Positions 46,010 to 54,699 of a stretch of DNA of 64,000 nucleotides are shown here, in pieces. The DNA is from CAVXYG01 sp963706835. GTDB lineage: Bacteria > Actinomycetota > Actinomycetes > S36-B12 > GCA-2699445. The translations under genes and the position numbers were made by a program. How positions within the stretch are numbered: position 1 is the stretch's first letter; the number at the start of each line of letters is the position of its first letter. The DNA lies in assembly GCA_963706835.1 (NCBI GenBank), contig CAVPOB010000005.1, positions 1 to 64,000 of the forward strand, read 5' to 3'. Below the pieces are notes generated by a model. The model did no database searches. It was not told the DNA's origin and was given only the letters and a program-made list of their open reading frames with translations.

Positions 46010-46386
46010 GAGTCGGTCTGTAAGCCGGGTTCTGTGCCGGCATCGCTGCCGGCGGCGACCATCCATCTGCGGCCGCCGTTGCCGACGGCCTGGTGCGGCC
46101 TACCCGCGGACTCGGGCGGGCAGCCCTCCATCGTCCGCGCAGGCGCCTTGCGGTGCCCTCTTGGCCTTGCTCCGGGTGGGGTTTGCCGAGCCGATCGGGT
46201 CACCCCGACCGCTGGTGGTCTCTTACACCGCCGTTTCACCCTTGCCGACCCTCGCGGATCGGCGGTCTGCTCTCTGTGGCACTATCCCGCGGGTCACCCC
46301 GGGTGGGCGTTACCCACCACCCTGCCCTGTGGAGCCCGGACTTTCCTCAGCACCCACCGGGGTGCCGCGGCCGCCCGACCGACTCG
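46010..46386 (-). ncRNA. rnpB: RNase P RNA (bacterial type A)
   Basis: The catalytic RNA that trims tRNA 5' ends. Read on the minus strand it begins GAGTCGGTCGGGC and ends ACCGACTC, and these ends pair as helix P1. The universally conserved GAGGAAAGTCC (P4/CR-I) is at 46348-46338. Near the 3' end the ACAGAA (46035-46030) and CCCGGCTTA elements precede the terminal stem. Length of about 377 nt fits actinomycete type A RNAs. Its position beside map is known from other actinomycetes. Confidence 0.95.
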
Positions 46387-46451
46387 CCGTCTTCCACCCT
46401 AGGCCAGGGATGGAGGAATGCGACCACTGCGGGGTGGGAATCCTCTACGCC

Positions 46452-47313
46452 TCAGTCAGGATCTGCGCGCCGGTCGGGGGTGACGAGCAGGGTGTGCTCG
46501 AATTGGGCGGTCCAGGAGCGGTCTCTGGTCACGACCGTCCAGCCGTCGTCCCACATGTCGTAGTCATAGGTGCCCAGCGTGAGCATCGGCTCGATGGTGA
46601 AGGTCATCCCCACCTCGATCGGCGTGGTCAGCGATGGGTCGTCGTAGTGCGGCACGATCAGGCCGGTGTGGAACGCCGTGCCAATGCCGTGGCCGGTGAA
46701 GTCGCGGACGACGCCGTAGTCGAACCGCTTGGCGTAGGACTCGATGACGCGGCCGATCACCGACAGCGGCCGCCCAGGCCGGACCGCTTTGATCGCCCGC
46801 ATCGTCGCCTCGCGGGTGCGCTCGACCAGGTCCCGCGCCGCCGGCGCGACATCGCCGACGAGGAATGTGGCGTTGGTGTCCCCGTGGACACCGCCGATGT
46901 AGGCAGTGATGTCGATGTTGCAGATGTCGCCGTCGAGCAGCACGGTGGAGTCCGGGATGCCGTGGCAGATGACCTCGTTCAGCGAGGTGCACAGCGACTT
47001 CGGGAAGCCGCGGTAGCCCAGCGTGGATGGATAGGCCCCGTGGTCGAGGAGGAACTCGTGGCCGATCCGGTCGAGGTCGTCAGTGGTCACGCCCGGCTCG
47101 ATGGCAGATCCGACCGTCTGCAGCGCCTGGGCGGCGATTCGGCCCGCGACGCGCATCCGTTCGATCGTCTCGGCGTCCTTGACCTCCGGACCGGTGTACG
47201 GCGTCGGCGCGGGCCGGTCGACATACTCCGGCCGTGCGATGGCGGCGGGTACCGGGCGGCGGGGGGAGATCCGGCCGGGGCGCAGCGGCTTGCGGGCCTG
47301 CGATGGTGGGCAT
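46452..47313 (-). pseudogene. map: Methionine aminopeptidase gene with a frameshift near its start
   Basis: The protein of about 285 residues is intact apart from its first codons. Metal ligands are seen in DGDICNIDITAYIGG and HGDTN, then TGHGIGTAFH, FTIEPMLT and QFEHTLL. The N-terminal extension ISPRRPVPAAIARPEYVDR marks the MapB type. The long frame lacks a start codon at its proper place. The ATG at 47313 (MPTIAG) lies in the next frame, and removing one base of the GGG at 47294-47296 joins them as MPTIAGRKPLRPGRISP. A perfect TACAAT element six bases before that ATG supports it. The enzyme is normally essential, so a sequence error is likely. Confidence 0.85.
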
Positions 47314-47319
47314 GCCGCG

Positions 47320-47325
47320 ATTGTA
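47320..47325 (-). promoter_or_regulatory. -10 element for map, overlapping a divergent -10 element
   Basis: On the minus strand TACAAT lies six bases before the map ATG at 47313, the leaderless arrangement. It overlaps a plus-strand TAGGCT (47324-47329), sharing two bases, so one site could serve both directions. Confidence 0.6.
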
Positions 47326-47329
47326 GGCT
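47324..47329 (+). promoter_or_regulatory. -10 element for the small-protein/CoA-transferase genes
   Basis: TAGGCT on the plus strand would start transcription near 47336. The small-protein gene at 47367 follows after a leader with GGAGG. It shares two bases with the divergent map -10 element. Confidence 0.5.
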
Positions 47330-47366
47330 GAGTGCGTCGAGGACCACCCGAGGCGTGGAGGCAGCG

Positions 47367-47553
47367 ATGACGTACTGGTGGTGCCTGAAGCATCAGCAAG
47401 TCGAGGGCGAGCGGGGCTGCGCCCACGCCACCCGTCTCGGGCCCCTACGAGACGGCGTCGCAGGCTGCGGCCGCGCTGGACACCGCGCATCGACGCACCG
47501 AGGAGTGGGACGAGCAGGACGAGCAGTACCGCCGGGGATCATCCGGTGACTGA
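47367..47553 (+). pseudogene. Small conserved actinomycete protein gene with a frameshift
   Basis: The ATG at 47367 follows a GGAGG site and encodes MTYWWCLKHQQVEGERGCAH, the start of a small protein I recognise as common in actinomycetes. It should continue ATRLGPYETASQAAAALDTAHRR. One extra C in the CCCC run near 47441-47444 shifts it into a basic frame. The second frame ends with TGA at 47551, overlapping the GTG of the CoA-transferase gene. Function unknown. The shift matches the pattern of single-base insertions in this region. Confidence 0.65.
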
Positions 47554-48670
47554 CCCGGAGGGGACTGCTGTCGCCGGCGCCTTGCAGGGGCTGCGCGTAG
47601 TGGAACTGCCGGCGATCGGGCCGGTGCCGTTCGCCGCGACCATGCTGGCCGACCACGGGGCGGAAGTGGTGCGGATCACGGGGCCCCGGCCCGACTTCTC
47701 CGCCGCGGACCCGCAGCGGGCAACGCACCTTCGCGGACGCCCGGCGCTGCCGCTGAACCTGCGCGACCCGGCCGACCGATCGCGGCTGCTGGCCATTGTG
47801 GAGCGGGCCGACGTGCTGCTCGACGGGTTCCGGCCGGGGGTCCTGGAGCGGCTCGATCTGGCGCCGGAACTGCTGCAGGAGCGCAACGCTCGGCTGGTCA
47901 TCGGGCGCATGACCGGTTGGGGGCAGAGCGGGCCACTGGCACCGCGCGCCGGTCACGACATCACCTACATCGCCGTTGCCGGGGCGCTGCGCCATGTCGC
48001 ACGGGCAGGTGAGCGCCCCGTGCCGCCGCTGAACCTGGTCGGCGACTACGGCGGTGGCGCGATGTACCTGCTGTTCGGCGTGCTGGCCGCGCTGTGGGAG
48101 GCCCAGCGCTCGGGGCGGGGGCAGGTCGTCGATGCGGCGATGGTGGACGGCGTAGGGTCCCTCATGGGGCTGATCTACTCCCTGGCCGGGCAGGGGCTGT
48201 GGCAGGGCGGTCCCGGCGAGAATCTGCTCGACACCGGTGCCCCCTTCTACGACGTCTACCGCTGCGCCGACGACGGCTACGTCGCGGTTGGTTGCCTGGA
48301 GCCGCAGTTCTACGACGAGTTCCTCGCCGGGCTCGGGCTCGCCGCGGAGGATCTGCCGGCGCAGTACGACCGCGCGGGGTGGCCGCACCTGCGGGAGGTG
48401 TTCACCGCCGCGATCGCCGCGCACCCGCGGGCGCACTGGGAGTCGGCCTTCGCCGACACCGACGCCTGCGTCGCGCCGGTGCTGAGCATGGCCGAGGCGC
48501 CGCAGCATCCCCACCTGCAGGCCCGCCGATCCTTCACCTACGACGCCGGCGTACCAGCCCCGGCGGCAGCACCGCGGCTGTCGCGCACCCCCGGTCGAGC
48601 GGGGCCGGTGGACAGCGGCGCCGCTGCTGACCGCCTACGGACATGGGGGGTCGCGGAGGCCGGCACCTGA
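47546..48670 (+). CDS. CaiB/BaiF-family CoA-transferase (alpha-methylacyl-CoA racemase-like)
   Basis: A 374-residue family III CoA-transferase fold. The N-terminal LRVVELPAIGPVPFAATMLADHGAEVVRI is the CoA-binding lobe. GHDITYIAVAG and the aspartate in NLVGDYGGGAMYLL match the His-Asp pair of alpha-methylacyl-CoA racemases, which invert the alpha-methyl centre of branched acyl-CoAs (sterol or phytol degradation). The GTG start overlaps the previous small gene. The C-terminus has the shorter Pro-rich end usual for these enzymes. Confidence 0.88.
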   Translation: MTDPEGTAVAGALQGLRVVELPAIGPVPFAATMLADHGAEVVRITGPRPDFSAADPQRATHLRGRPALPLNLRDPADRSRLLAIVERADVLLDGFRPGVLERLDLAPELLQERNARLVIGRMTGWGQSGPLAPRAGHDITYIAVAGALRHVARAGERPVPPLNLVGDYGGGAMYLLFGVLAALWEAQRSGRGQVVDAAMVDGVGSLMGLIYSLAGQGLWQGGPGENLLDTGAPFYDVYRCADDGYVAVGCLEPQFYDEFLAGLGLAAEDLPAQYDRAGWPHLREVFTAAIAAHPRAHWESAFADTDACVAPVLSMAEAPQHPHLQARRSFTYDAGVPAPAAAPRLSRTPGRAGPVDSGAAADRLRTWGVAEAGT

Positions 48671-48701
48671 GGCGCCGCCGCGGCTTGGCACACTGTTCGC
48701 C

Positions 48702-49397
48702 ATGGCCGATACCCCCGCGAAGACCGTCCGCGACCCACACGACCTGCCCGATGTCTCGGGCCTCACCGTCGGTGTCATCGGCGGCACCGGGGACCAGGGC
48801 CGCGGCCTGGCCTACCGGTGGGCGCAGGCGGGGCTGTCGGTCATCATCGGTTCCCGCGATCCTGATCGGGCGGCAGCGGCGGCTGCGGAGCTCGGGCTCG
48901 GGGTGCGTGGGCTCGGCAACGCCGAGTGCGCAGTCGCTGCCGATGTGGTGCTGATCGCCGTGCCGTGGGCCGGCCACGACGCGACCGTTGCGGCCCTTGC
49001 CGAGGAACTCGCGGGCAAGATCGTCATCGACTGCGTCAACCCCCTCGGCTTCGACAAGCAGGGGGCCTACGTGCTGGAGGTTGCGGAGGGATCGGCGTGC
49101 CAGCGGGCCGCGGCGCTGCTGCCGGACAGCATCGTGGTCGGCGCCTTCCACAACGTCAGCGCCGTGCAGCTGGCCGATGCCGGTACGGCCGAGGTGGCTG
49201 GCGACGTGCTGGTGCTGGGGGACCGCCGCGAGGCGACCGACTTGGTCCAAGCCCTAGCCGGGGCCATCCCCGGGATGCGGGGGATCTACGCCGGTCGGCT
49301 GCGGAACGCCCGGCAGGTTGAGGGATTGACCGCGAACCTGATCTCCATCAACCGGCGCTACAAGGCCCATGCCAGCCTGCGCGTGACCGATGTCTAG
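48702..49397 (+). CDS. npdG: NADPH-dependent F420 reductase
   Basis: A 231-residue oxidoreductase that transfers hydride between NADP(H) and coenzyme F420. The Rossmann loop VIGGTGDQGRGLAYRW and the SRDPDR phosphate-binding stretch show NADP preference. IAVPWAGH and IDCVNPLGFDKQG mark the F420-binding half, as in Fno/NpdG. Length and order match the family. It implies that the organism makes or uses F420. No other F420 gene is in the window. The ATG is preceded by CACACT at seven bases, a possible leaderless start. It converges on panB, with the stops 3-4 bp apart. Confidence 0.9.
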   Translation: MADTPAKTVRDPHDLPDVSGLTVGVIGGTGDQGRGLAYRWAQAGLSVIIGSRDPDRAAAAAAELGLGVRGLGNAECAVAADVVLIAVPWAGHDATVAALAEELAGKIVIDCVNPLGFDKQGAYVLEVAEGSACQRAAALLPDSIVVGAFHNVSAVQLADAGTAEVAGDVLVLGDRREATDLVQALAGAIPGMRGIYAGRLRNARQVEGLTANLISINRRYKAHASLRVTDV

Positions 49398-49400
49398 GGT

Positions 49401-50228
49401 TTAGTGGTAGAGGTGGTCCTCATCGGGGTAGGCGCCGTTGGCCACGTCATCGCCCCACCTGCGCACCGCGTCGTGCATCGTCCGGTACATGTCGTGGTAC
49501 CGCCGCACGAACTTCGCGCCGCGGTCCGGCGATAGGCCCATCAGGTCCTGCCAGACCAGCACTTGGGCGTCGCAGGCCGCACCAGCGCCGATACCGATGA
49601 CGGGGATGTCCAGCGATGCCGTGACCTCGGCTGCCAGCTCGGCCGGCACCACCTCCAGCACCAGCGCGAAGCAGCCGGCGTCCTGCAGCAGCTTCGCCTC
49701 CTGCAGCAGCCGCGCGCCCGCTTCGCCGCGTCCCTGTACCCGGTATCCGCCGAGCGTGTGCACCGATTGGGGGGTCAGGCCCAGATGGCCCATCACCGGG
49801 ATTCCGGAGTCGACGAGCAGTTCGATCTGGTCGATGACGCGCTGCCCGCCTTCGAGCTTCACGGCGTGAGCGCCCGCCTCCTTCAGGAAGCGCGCCGCGC
49901 TGTTGAGCGCCTGGGCCGCACTCGCCTGGTAGGAGCCGAACGGCATGTCGGCAACGACCATCGCGGTGCGCGAACCCCGCACCACGCCCGACACCAGCGG
50001 CAGCAGCTCGTCCACGGTCACCGGAACTGTTGTGTCGTGGCCGTAGACCACCATCGCCGCTGAGTCGCCGACCAGCAGGACCGGTACCCCCGCGTCGTCG
50101 AACACTCGGGCCGTCATCGCGTCGTAGCTGGTGAGCATGGGCCACCGCTCGCCGCGCGCCTTGGCCGCCTGCAGATCGTTCACGGTGACCCGGCGGGTAC
50201 GGCCCGACGCGTACAGTGCGTTCGCCAT
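49401..50228 (-). CDS. panB: Ketopantoate hydroxymethyltransferase
   Basis: A 275-residue TIM-barrel enzyme that makes ketopantoate from ketoisovalerate and methylene-tetrahydrofolate, the first committed step of pantothenate/CoA synthesis. Landmarks include MLTSYDAMTARVFDDAG with the metal Asp, LVGDSAAMVVYGHDTT, VKLEGGQRVIDQIE, GHLGLTPQSVHTLGG and VIGIGAGAACDAQVLV. The length is typical and the ATG has a GGAGG site. It stands alone. In Mycobacterium panB also lies near the glnA-glnE region. Confidence 0.95.
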   Translation of the reverse strand: MANALYASGRTRRVTVNDLQAAKARGERWPMLTSYDAMTARVFDDAGVPVLLVGDSAAMVVYGHDTTVPVTVDELLPLVSGVVRGSRTAMVVADMPFGSYQASAAQALNSAARFLKEAGAHAVKLEGGQRVIDQIELLVDSGIPVMGHLGLTPQSVHTLGGYRVQGRGEAGARLLQEAKLLQDAGCFALVLEVVPAELAAEVTASLDIPVIGIGAGAACDAQVLVWQDLMGLSPDRGAKFVRRYHDMYRTMHDAVRRWGDDVANGAYPDEDHLYH

Positions 50229-50403
50229 AGTGCCTCCTCAGCCTCCGGTCCGCCTGACGCGGTGCCGGTGCAGTGCCTCCATGGTGCCATTGCCGCGGCG
50301 TGGTCGGCAGATGGCGCGGGGCGCAGCAGGCTGCGCGGATCGTTTCCAGGGCAAGGCAGCCCCGGGGCCACTAGCGTGATCGCAACAGTGAGAGGCGGTG
50401 CCC

Positions 50404-51906
50404 ATGAACGCCCTAATCGACGCCCTGAACAGCCTCCTCTGGGGCAGCGAAGACTTCCCCTTGATCTTCCAGGCCGGCATCCTCGGCCTGTTGCTGGTCG
50501 GGGCGGGGGTGTACTTCACGATCCGGCTGCGCGGCATCCAAGTCCGCCGCTTCGGCACCTTCGTCCGAGTCTTCGCGCGGGGTTTCAAGGCCGACCACTC
50601 CGATGGCATCTCGCCGTTCGCGGCCTTCGCGACATCGCTGGCCGCGCGCGTCGGCGCCGGCAACATCGCTGGCGTCGCCATCGCCATCACCCTGGGCGGT
50701 CCGGGCGCCGTGTTCTGGATGTGGATGATCGCGATGCTCGGGATGGCCACGGCGATGATCGAGGCGACCCTGGCGCAGGTCTACAAGCGCCACGACGAGG
50801 AGGAGACCCGGCACGTCTTCCGGGGCGGCCCCGCCTACTACATGGAGCGCGGGCTCAACGCGAGGTGGATGGGCGTCGTCTTCTCGGTCTTCCTCATCGT
50901 GGCGTTCCCCTTGGTCTTCAACGCGCTGCAGGCCAACACCGTCGCCGTTGCCACGGACAACGCATTCGGGATTCGCCCGGGATTGATGGGCTTCCTGATG
51001 GCCGGACTGGCGGCCGTCATCATCTTCGGCGGCGTGAAGCGCATCACGAGGTTTGCCGAGCTGGTGGTGCCGTTCATGGCGCTGAGCTACTTGGCGATCG
51101 GGTTGGCCGTGGTGGCCACCAACCTCACCGAGGTGCCGTCGGTCCTGGCCGACATCGTGCTCAGCGCGTTCGGCCTGCAGGAGGCCACGGCCGGCTTCGC
51201 CGGGTACGCCGTGGCGCAGGCCCTGGTGCAAGGAGTCAAGCGCGGACTGTTCTCCAATGAGGCGGGGCTGGGGTCGGCTCCCAACGCCGCCGCCACGGCC
51301 GACACCAAGCACCCCGCCAACCAGGGCTTCATCCAAGCGCTCGGTGTCTTCGTCGACACCATGGTGGTGTCCTCAGTCACCGCCTTCATCGTCCTGCTGG
51401 GCGGTGTGTGGCAGCCCGGCGGGGACTACTCCGACATCGGCGGCGCGACGCTGACCCAGGACTCGCTCGCGGCAGTCGTCGGGGAGTGGGGCTCGCAGTT
51501 CGTGGCGATCGCGCTGGTGTTCTTCGCGTTCAGTTCGATCATCGCGAACTACTACTACGGCGAGACCACGCTGCTGTTCCTCAAGGGGGACCATCGGGTC
51601 CTGATCCCGCTGAAGATCATCGTGATCGGGATGGTCGTCTTCGGGTCCATGGCCGACGTGCCCACCATCTGGAACATGGCCGACACAGCACTGGGCCTCA
51701 TGGCGTTGGTGAACCTCACGGCGATCATCGTGCTGGTGAAGTTCGCAGCACCGGTGATCCGCGACTTCGAACGCCAGCTGCGCGAGGGCGTCGACGATCC
51801 CGTGTTCAGCATGCACCGCTTCCCAGAGCTCGAAGGGCACGTGGAGCCCTCGGTGTGGGGAACGGCGCGGGAGCGGGACGAGCCGATCGGTCCGCCGACC
51901 GGATAG
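50404..51906 (+). CDS. AGCS-family sodium:alanine symporter
   Basis: A 500-residue transporter with about 11 helices taking up alanine or glycine with Na+. Family marks are FAAFATSLAARVGAGNIAGVA, GGPGAVFWMWMIAMLGMATA and SNEAGLGSAPNAAATAD, which contribute to ion and substrate binding. The C-terminal tail is polar. The ATG at 50404 has GAGAGG upstream. A GTG two codons earlier is possible. It is followed by the third dyad repeat array. Confidence 0.92.
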   Translation: MNALIDALNSLLWGSEDFPLIFQAGILGLLLVGAGVYFTIRLRGIQVRRFGTFVRVFARGFKADHSDGISPFAAFATSLAARVGAGNIAGVAIAITLGGPGAVFWMWMIAMLGMATAMIEATLAQVYKRHDEEETRHVFRGGPAYYMERGLNARWMGVVFSVFLIVAFPLVFNALQANTVAVATDNAFGIRPGLMGFLMAGLAAVIIFGGVKRITRFAELVVPFMALSYLAIGLAVVATNLTEVPSVLADIVLSAFGLQEATAGFAGYAVAQALVQGVKRGLFSNEAGLGSAPNAAATADTKHPANQGFIQALGVFVDTMVVSSVTAFIVLLGGVWQPGGDYSDIGGATLTQDSLAAVVGEWGSQFVAIALVFFAFSSIIANYYYGETTLLFLKGDHRVLIPLKIIVIGMVVFGSMADVPTIWNMADTALGLMALVNLTAIIVLVKFAAPVIRDFERQLREGVDDPVFSMHRFPELEGHVEPSVWGTARERDEPIGPPTG

Positions 51907-52071
51907 CCCTGCTCGCACGGCACATCTGTGGTCGGAGCCTGCGGAGCGGCAGGTCGGCATCCCGCTCGAATTGCGGCGCAAGGGCTGCGGCGGATTCGTC
52001 TGCTCCGCACCCGGTGCTCGGTCCGGTCGGGGCGGTGCCGGGCCGGTGCCGGGCGTCCGGGGGCCCAGGTC

Positions 52072-52231
52072 TGCACCCGGGCAGGGTTGGCACCCAGAAC
52101 GGGGTTGGCACCCAGAACGGGGGCTCCCGGTGGCGCAATCCAGCCGTCTGGCCACCGCGCCAGGTGCAGACCCCCGCGGCGGGTGCACACTCGGCTCGTG
52201 ATTCGCCTGTGGGACCCCCATGGCGGGTGCA
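52072..52231. repeat. Dyad-symmetric array of TGCACCCG-N4-GGGGG units (locus 3)
   Basis: A more diverged copy. Three forward units come first, two of them GGCACCC-AGAAC-GGGG. After a spacer carrying CGGTGGCGC there are three inverted units ending in GGGTGCA. It lies between the alanine symporter and the SRPBCC gene, both on the plus strand, in an otherwise gene-free 480-bp stretch. Confidence 0.75.
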
Positions 52232-52376
52232 GACGCCGGCTCCGCAAGCCGATCCGCCCGGAGAACGGGCGCCGAACCCGCGCCATCTCGACCGACCGGC
52301 GCGCCGGGCACACAGCGCGCCGAAGTATCTGCAGCCCACATTTCTGCGATAGGGCGCATCAGCACCTTCTGGGGAA

Positions 52377-52382
52377 TAAGGT
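52377..52382 (+). promoter_or_regulatory. -10 element of a leaderless promoter for the SRPBCC gene
   Basis: TAAGGT lies six bases before the ATG at 52389, without a ribosome-binding site in the gap. Confidence 0.5.
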
Positions 52383-52388
52383 GCATGC

Positions 52389-52814
52389 ATGTCCGTATCA
52401 GATTCATTGAGTGTCACTGTCAACGCCCCCGCGGCGGACGTCATCGCCTTCCTGCGAGACATCGCAAACCAGAGCAGCTGGTTCCCGGGCAACCTCGAGT
52501 CAGAGGTGTTGGAGACCAACGACGACGGCACGGTCGCCAGAGCGCGGCTGACCAACGACGTCAAGGTCGCCAAGGACACCTTCGAGGTCGTCTACCACCA
52601 CTCGACCGACGGCTACTCCTGGAAGCTGGCCGAGGCCACCAAGATCCAGAAGGACAACTCCGGATCGTGGAAGGTCGTCGATAAGGGCGGCAAGAGCGAA
52701 GCAACGATGACGCTGAGCATCGATACCACGCTGCCGCTGCCCGGCTTCGTGCAGAAGAAGACGCTCAAGGACACCCTGAAGAACACCACCAAGGCGCTCC
52801 AGGACAAGTTCTAG
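52389..52814 (+). CDS. SRPBCC / polyketide-cyclase-like small protein
   Basis: A 141-residue START-like protein. The first strand and helix read LSVTVNAPAADVIAFLRDIAN, the family entry, followed by W-F-P-G and beta strands, ending in the long C-terminal helix KKTLKDTLKNTTKALQDKF that closes the hydrophobic cavity. Such proteins bind or transport small lipids or cofactors. The ligand is unknown. It has few Arg and many Lys/Asp residues for this genome. A strong terminator follows 15 bp after its stop. Confidence 0.82.
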   Translation: MSVSDSLSVTVNAPAADVIAFLRDIANQSSWFPGNLESEVLETNDDGTVARARLTNDVKVAKDTFEVVYHHSTDGYSWKLAEATKIQKDNSGSWKVVDKGGKSEATMTLSIDTTLPLPGFVQKKTLKDTLKNTTKALQDKF

Positions 52815-52829
52815 GCAACGACCAACCAT

Positions 52830-52858
52830 GGGCCCCGTCGGCTTGGCCGGCGGGGCCC
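52830..52858. terminator. Terminator hairpin between convergent genes
   Basis: The arms GGGCCCCGTCGGC (52830-52842) and GCCGGCGGGGCCC (52846-52858) pair with one wobble around a 3-nt loop. It lies between the SRPBCC gene and nadE stops, so it can serve both directions. Confidence 0.75.
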
Positions 52859-52861
52859 CCG

Positions 52862-54601
52862 TCATGCCTGCAGGTGCTCGCGCCACCGGTTGGTGATCGG
52901 CTGCCTGCGGTCACGTCCGAATGCCCGGGCGGAGATCTTGGTGCCGGGCGGGTACTGCCGGCGCTTGTACTCCGCGAGGTCGGTCAGGCGCAGGACGTGC
53001 TCGACGGTCGCTGCGTCGAAGCCGTCCTCGACCAACTCCTCGGCCGAACGGTCCTGCTCCACGTAGTCGTCGAGGATGTCATCGAGCAGCGCGTAGTCCG
53101 GCAGGGAGTCGCTGTCGCGCTGGTCCGGTCGCAGTTCGGCGCTGGGGGGTTTGGTGATGGACCGTTCCGGGACCGGCGGGACCTCGCCGTTGCGGGCGGC
53201 CTCGGCGTTCCGCCAGCGGCACAGGCGCCATACGGCCGTCTTCGGCACGTCCTTGATCGGGGCGAAGCCGCCGACGGCATCGCCGTAGATCGTGGAGTAT
53301 CCGACGGCGATCTCGGTCTTGTTGCCGGTCGCCAGTACCAGGTGTCCCTCCTGGTTGGAGATGCCCATCAGGACGACGCCGCGGATACGTGCCTGCAGGT
53401 TCTCTTCCGCGAGACCGGTGAGCCCGATGCTGGCCTGGAAGGCGTCGAACATGGGACCGATGGGCACACTGCGCAGCCGAAGTCCGGTGCGCTCGGCAAG
53501 GTCGGCCGCATCCTCGATGGAGTGCTCGGAGGAGTAGCGACTCGGCATCGAGACGCCGTGCACCCGTTCGGCCCCCAGGGCGTCGACGGCCAGCGCCGCG
53601 ACGAGGGCGGAGTCGATGCCGCCGGACAGTCCCAGCACCACCGAGCCGAACCCGTTCTTGCGCACGTAGTCGCGCAGGCCGATGACCAGCGCGCGGTAGG
53701 CCGCCTCATCGTCGCCGACCGGGACTGCCACGGGTGCAGGAGCCCGCTGCGGCCGCGGACCTGGCCGGGAGCCGAGGTCCACGATGGCGGTGCCATCGGG
53801 CAGTGCGCTGCGCGCCGGTTCAGCCGCCGCGAGGTCCAGGTCGGCTATCAGGAGGTCCTCCTGGAAACTCGGTGATCGGGCGAGCAACTCGCCGTCATCG
53901 GCCACGATGAGCGAGTCGCCGTCGAAGACCAACTCGTCCTGGCCGCCCACCATGTTCACGTACGCCAGGGCGCAGCCCGCTTCGATCGCACGGCGCCGGC
54001 ACAGCGCCAGACGGGTGTCCTCCTTGTCCACCTCGAACGGGGACCCGTTGAGCACCAGCAACAGGCCCGCTCCGTCGCGCCGCACTCGTGCCACCGGCCC
54101 GCCGTCCTGCCACAGGTCCTCACAGATCGCGATCGCCACATCGACGCCGCAGACCCGCACGACGCAGGATTCCTCGCCCGGCACGAAGTAGCGGTTCTCG
54201 TCGAAGACTCCGTAGTTCGGCAGGTGATGCTTGGCGTAGCGCGCCGCCACCTTGCCGGCATGCAGAACGGCCGCCGCGTTCAGTGGTTCGTTGCGGGGAA
54301 TCCCGAGGCCGGTGCGCGGGTGCTGGCGCACATTGAGGCGGCCCAGCACGACCGGCAGGTCGCCGAGGCCCGCGGCTGCGAGGTCTGCGGCGACGGCCAG
54401 TGTTGCCGCTGTCGAGGCTTGCTGGAACGACGGCCGCAGGGCCAGGTCCTCCACCGGGTACCCGGTCAGCATCATCTCCGGAAAGGCGACCAGGTCGGCG
54501 CCTGCCGCCGCGGCCCGGGCAGCGGTGCGCAGGACGATTTCTGCGTTGCCGGCAAGGTCCCCGACCGTGGGGTTCATCTGAGCGAGCGCGATCCGCAGCA
54601 T
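52862..54601 (-). CDS. nadE: Glutamine-dependent NAD+ synthetase
   Basis: A 579-residue two-domain enzyme making NAD+ from nicotinate adenine dinucleotide, ATP and glutamine. The N-terminal glutaminase (nitrilase fold, about 1-270) has the Glu in FPEMMLTGYP, the Lys in KHHLPNYGVFDE and the Cys in AICEDLWQDGG. The synthetase part has the PP-loop GLSGGIDSALVAAL and LATGNKTEIAVGYSTIYGDA. The end RQYPPGTKISARAFGRDRR is the usual one. ATG 54601 gives the expected length. It ends against the SRPBCC gene, with a shared terminator. Confidence 0.95.
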   Translation of the reverse strand: MLRIALAQMNPTVGDLAGNAEIVLRTAARAAAAGADLVAFPEMMLTGYPVEDLALRPSFQQASTAATLAVAADLAAAGLGDLPVVLGRLNVRQHPRTGLGIPRNEPLNAAAVLHAGKVAARYAKHHLPNYGVFDENRYFVPGEESCVVRVCGVDVAIAICEDLWQDGGPVARVRRDGAGLLLVLNGSPFEVDKEDTRLALCRRRAIEAGCALAYVNMVGGQDELVFDGDSLIVADDGELLARSPSFQEDLLIADLDLAAAEPARSALPDGTAIVDLGSRPGPRPQRAPAPVAVPVGDDEAAYRALVIGLRDYVRKNGFGSVVLGLSGGIDSALVAALAVDALGAERVHGVSMPSRYSSEHSIEDAADLAERTGLRLRSVPIGPMFDAFQASIGLTGLAEENLQARIRGVVLMGISNQEGHLVLATGNKTEIAVGYSTIYGDAVGGFAPIKDVPKTAVWRLCRWRNAEAARNGEVPPVPERSITKPPSAELRPDQRDSDSLPDYALLDDILDDYVEQDRSAEELVEDGFDAATVEHVLRLTDLAEYKRRQYPPGTKISARAFGRDRRQPITNRWREHLQA

Positions 54602-54699
54602 AGGCACCACACCAGGCTATTGGCCCAGGCCCGCACCCGGGACCTAGGACCCTGGCCGTGCCGAGTCGGGTGTCGCACCCTGAATCGCGGAGGTGCGAG

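Noticed and set aside
45960..47366. A plus-strand gene across rnpB and map
   Set aside because: The long open frame there runs antisense to RNase P RNA and map, both identified with conserved elements.
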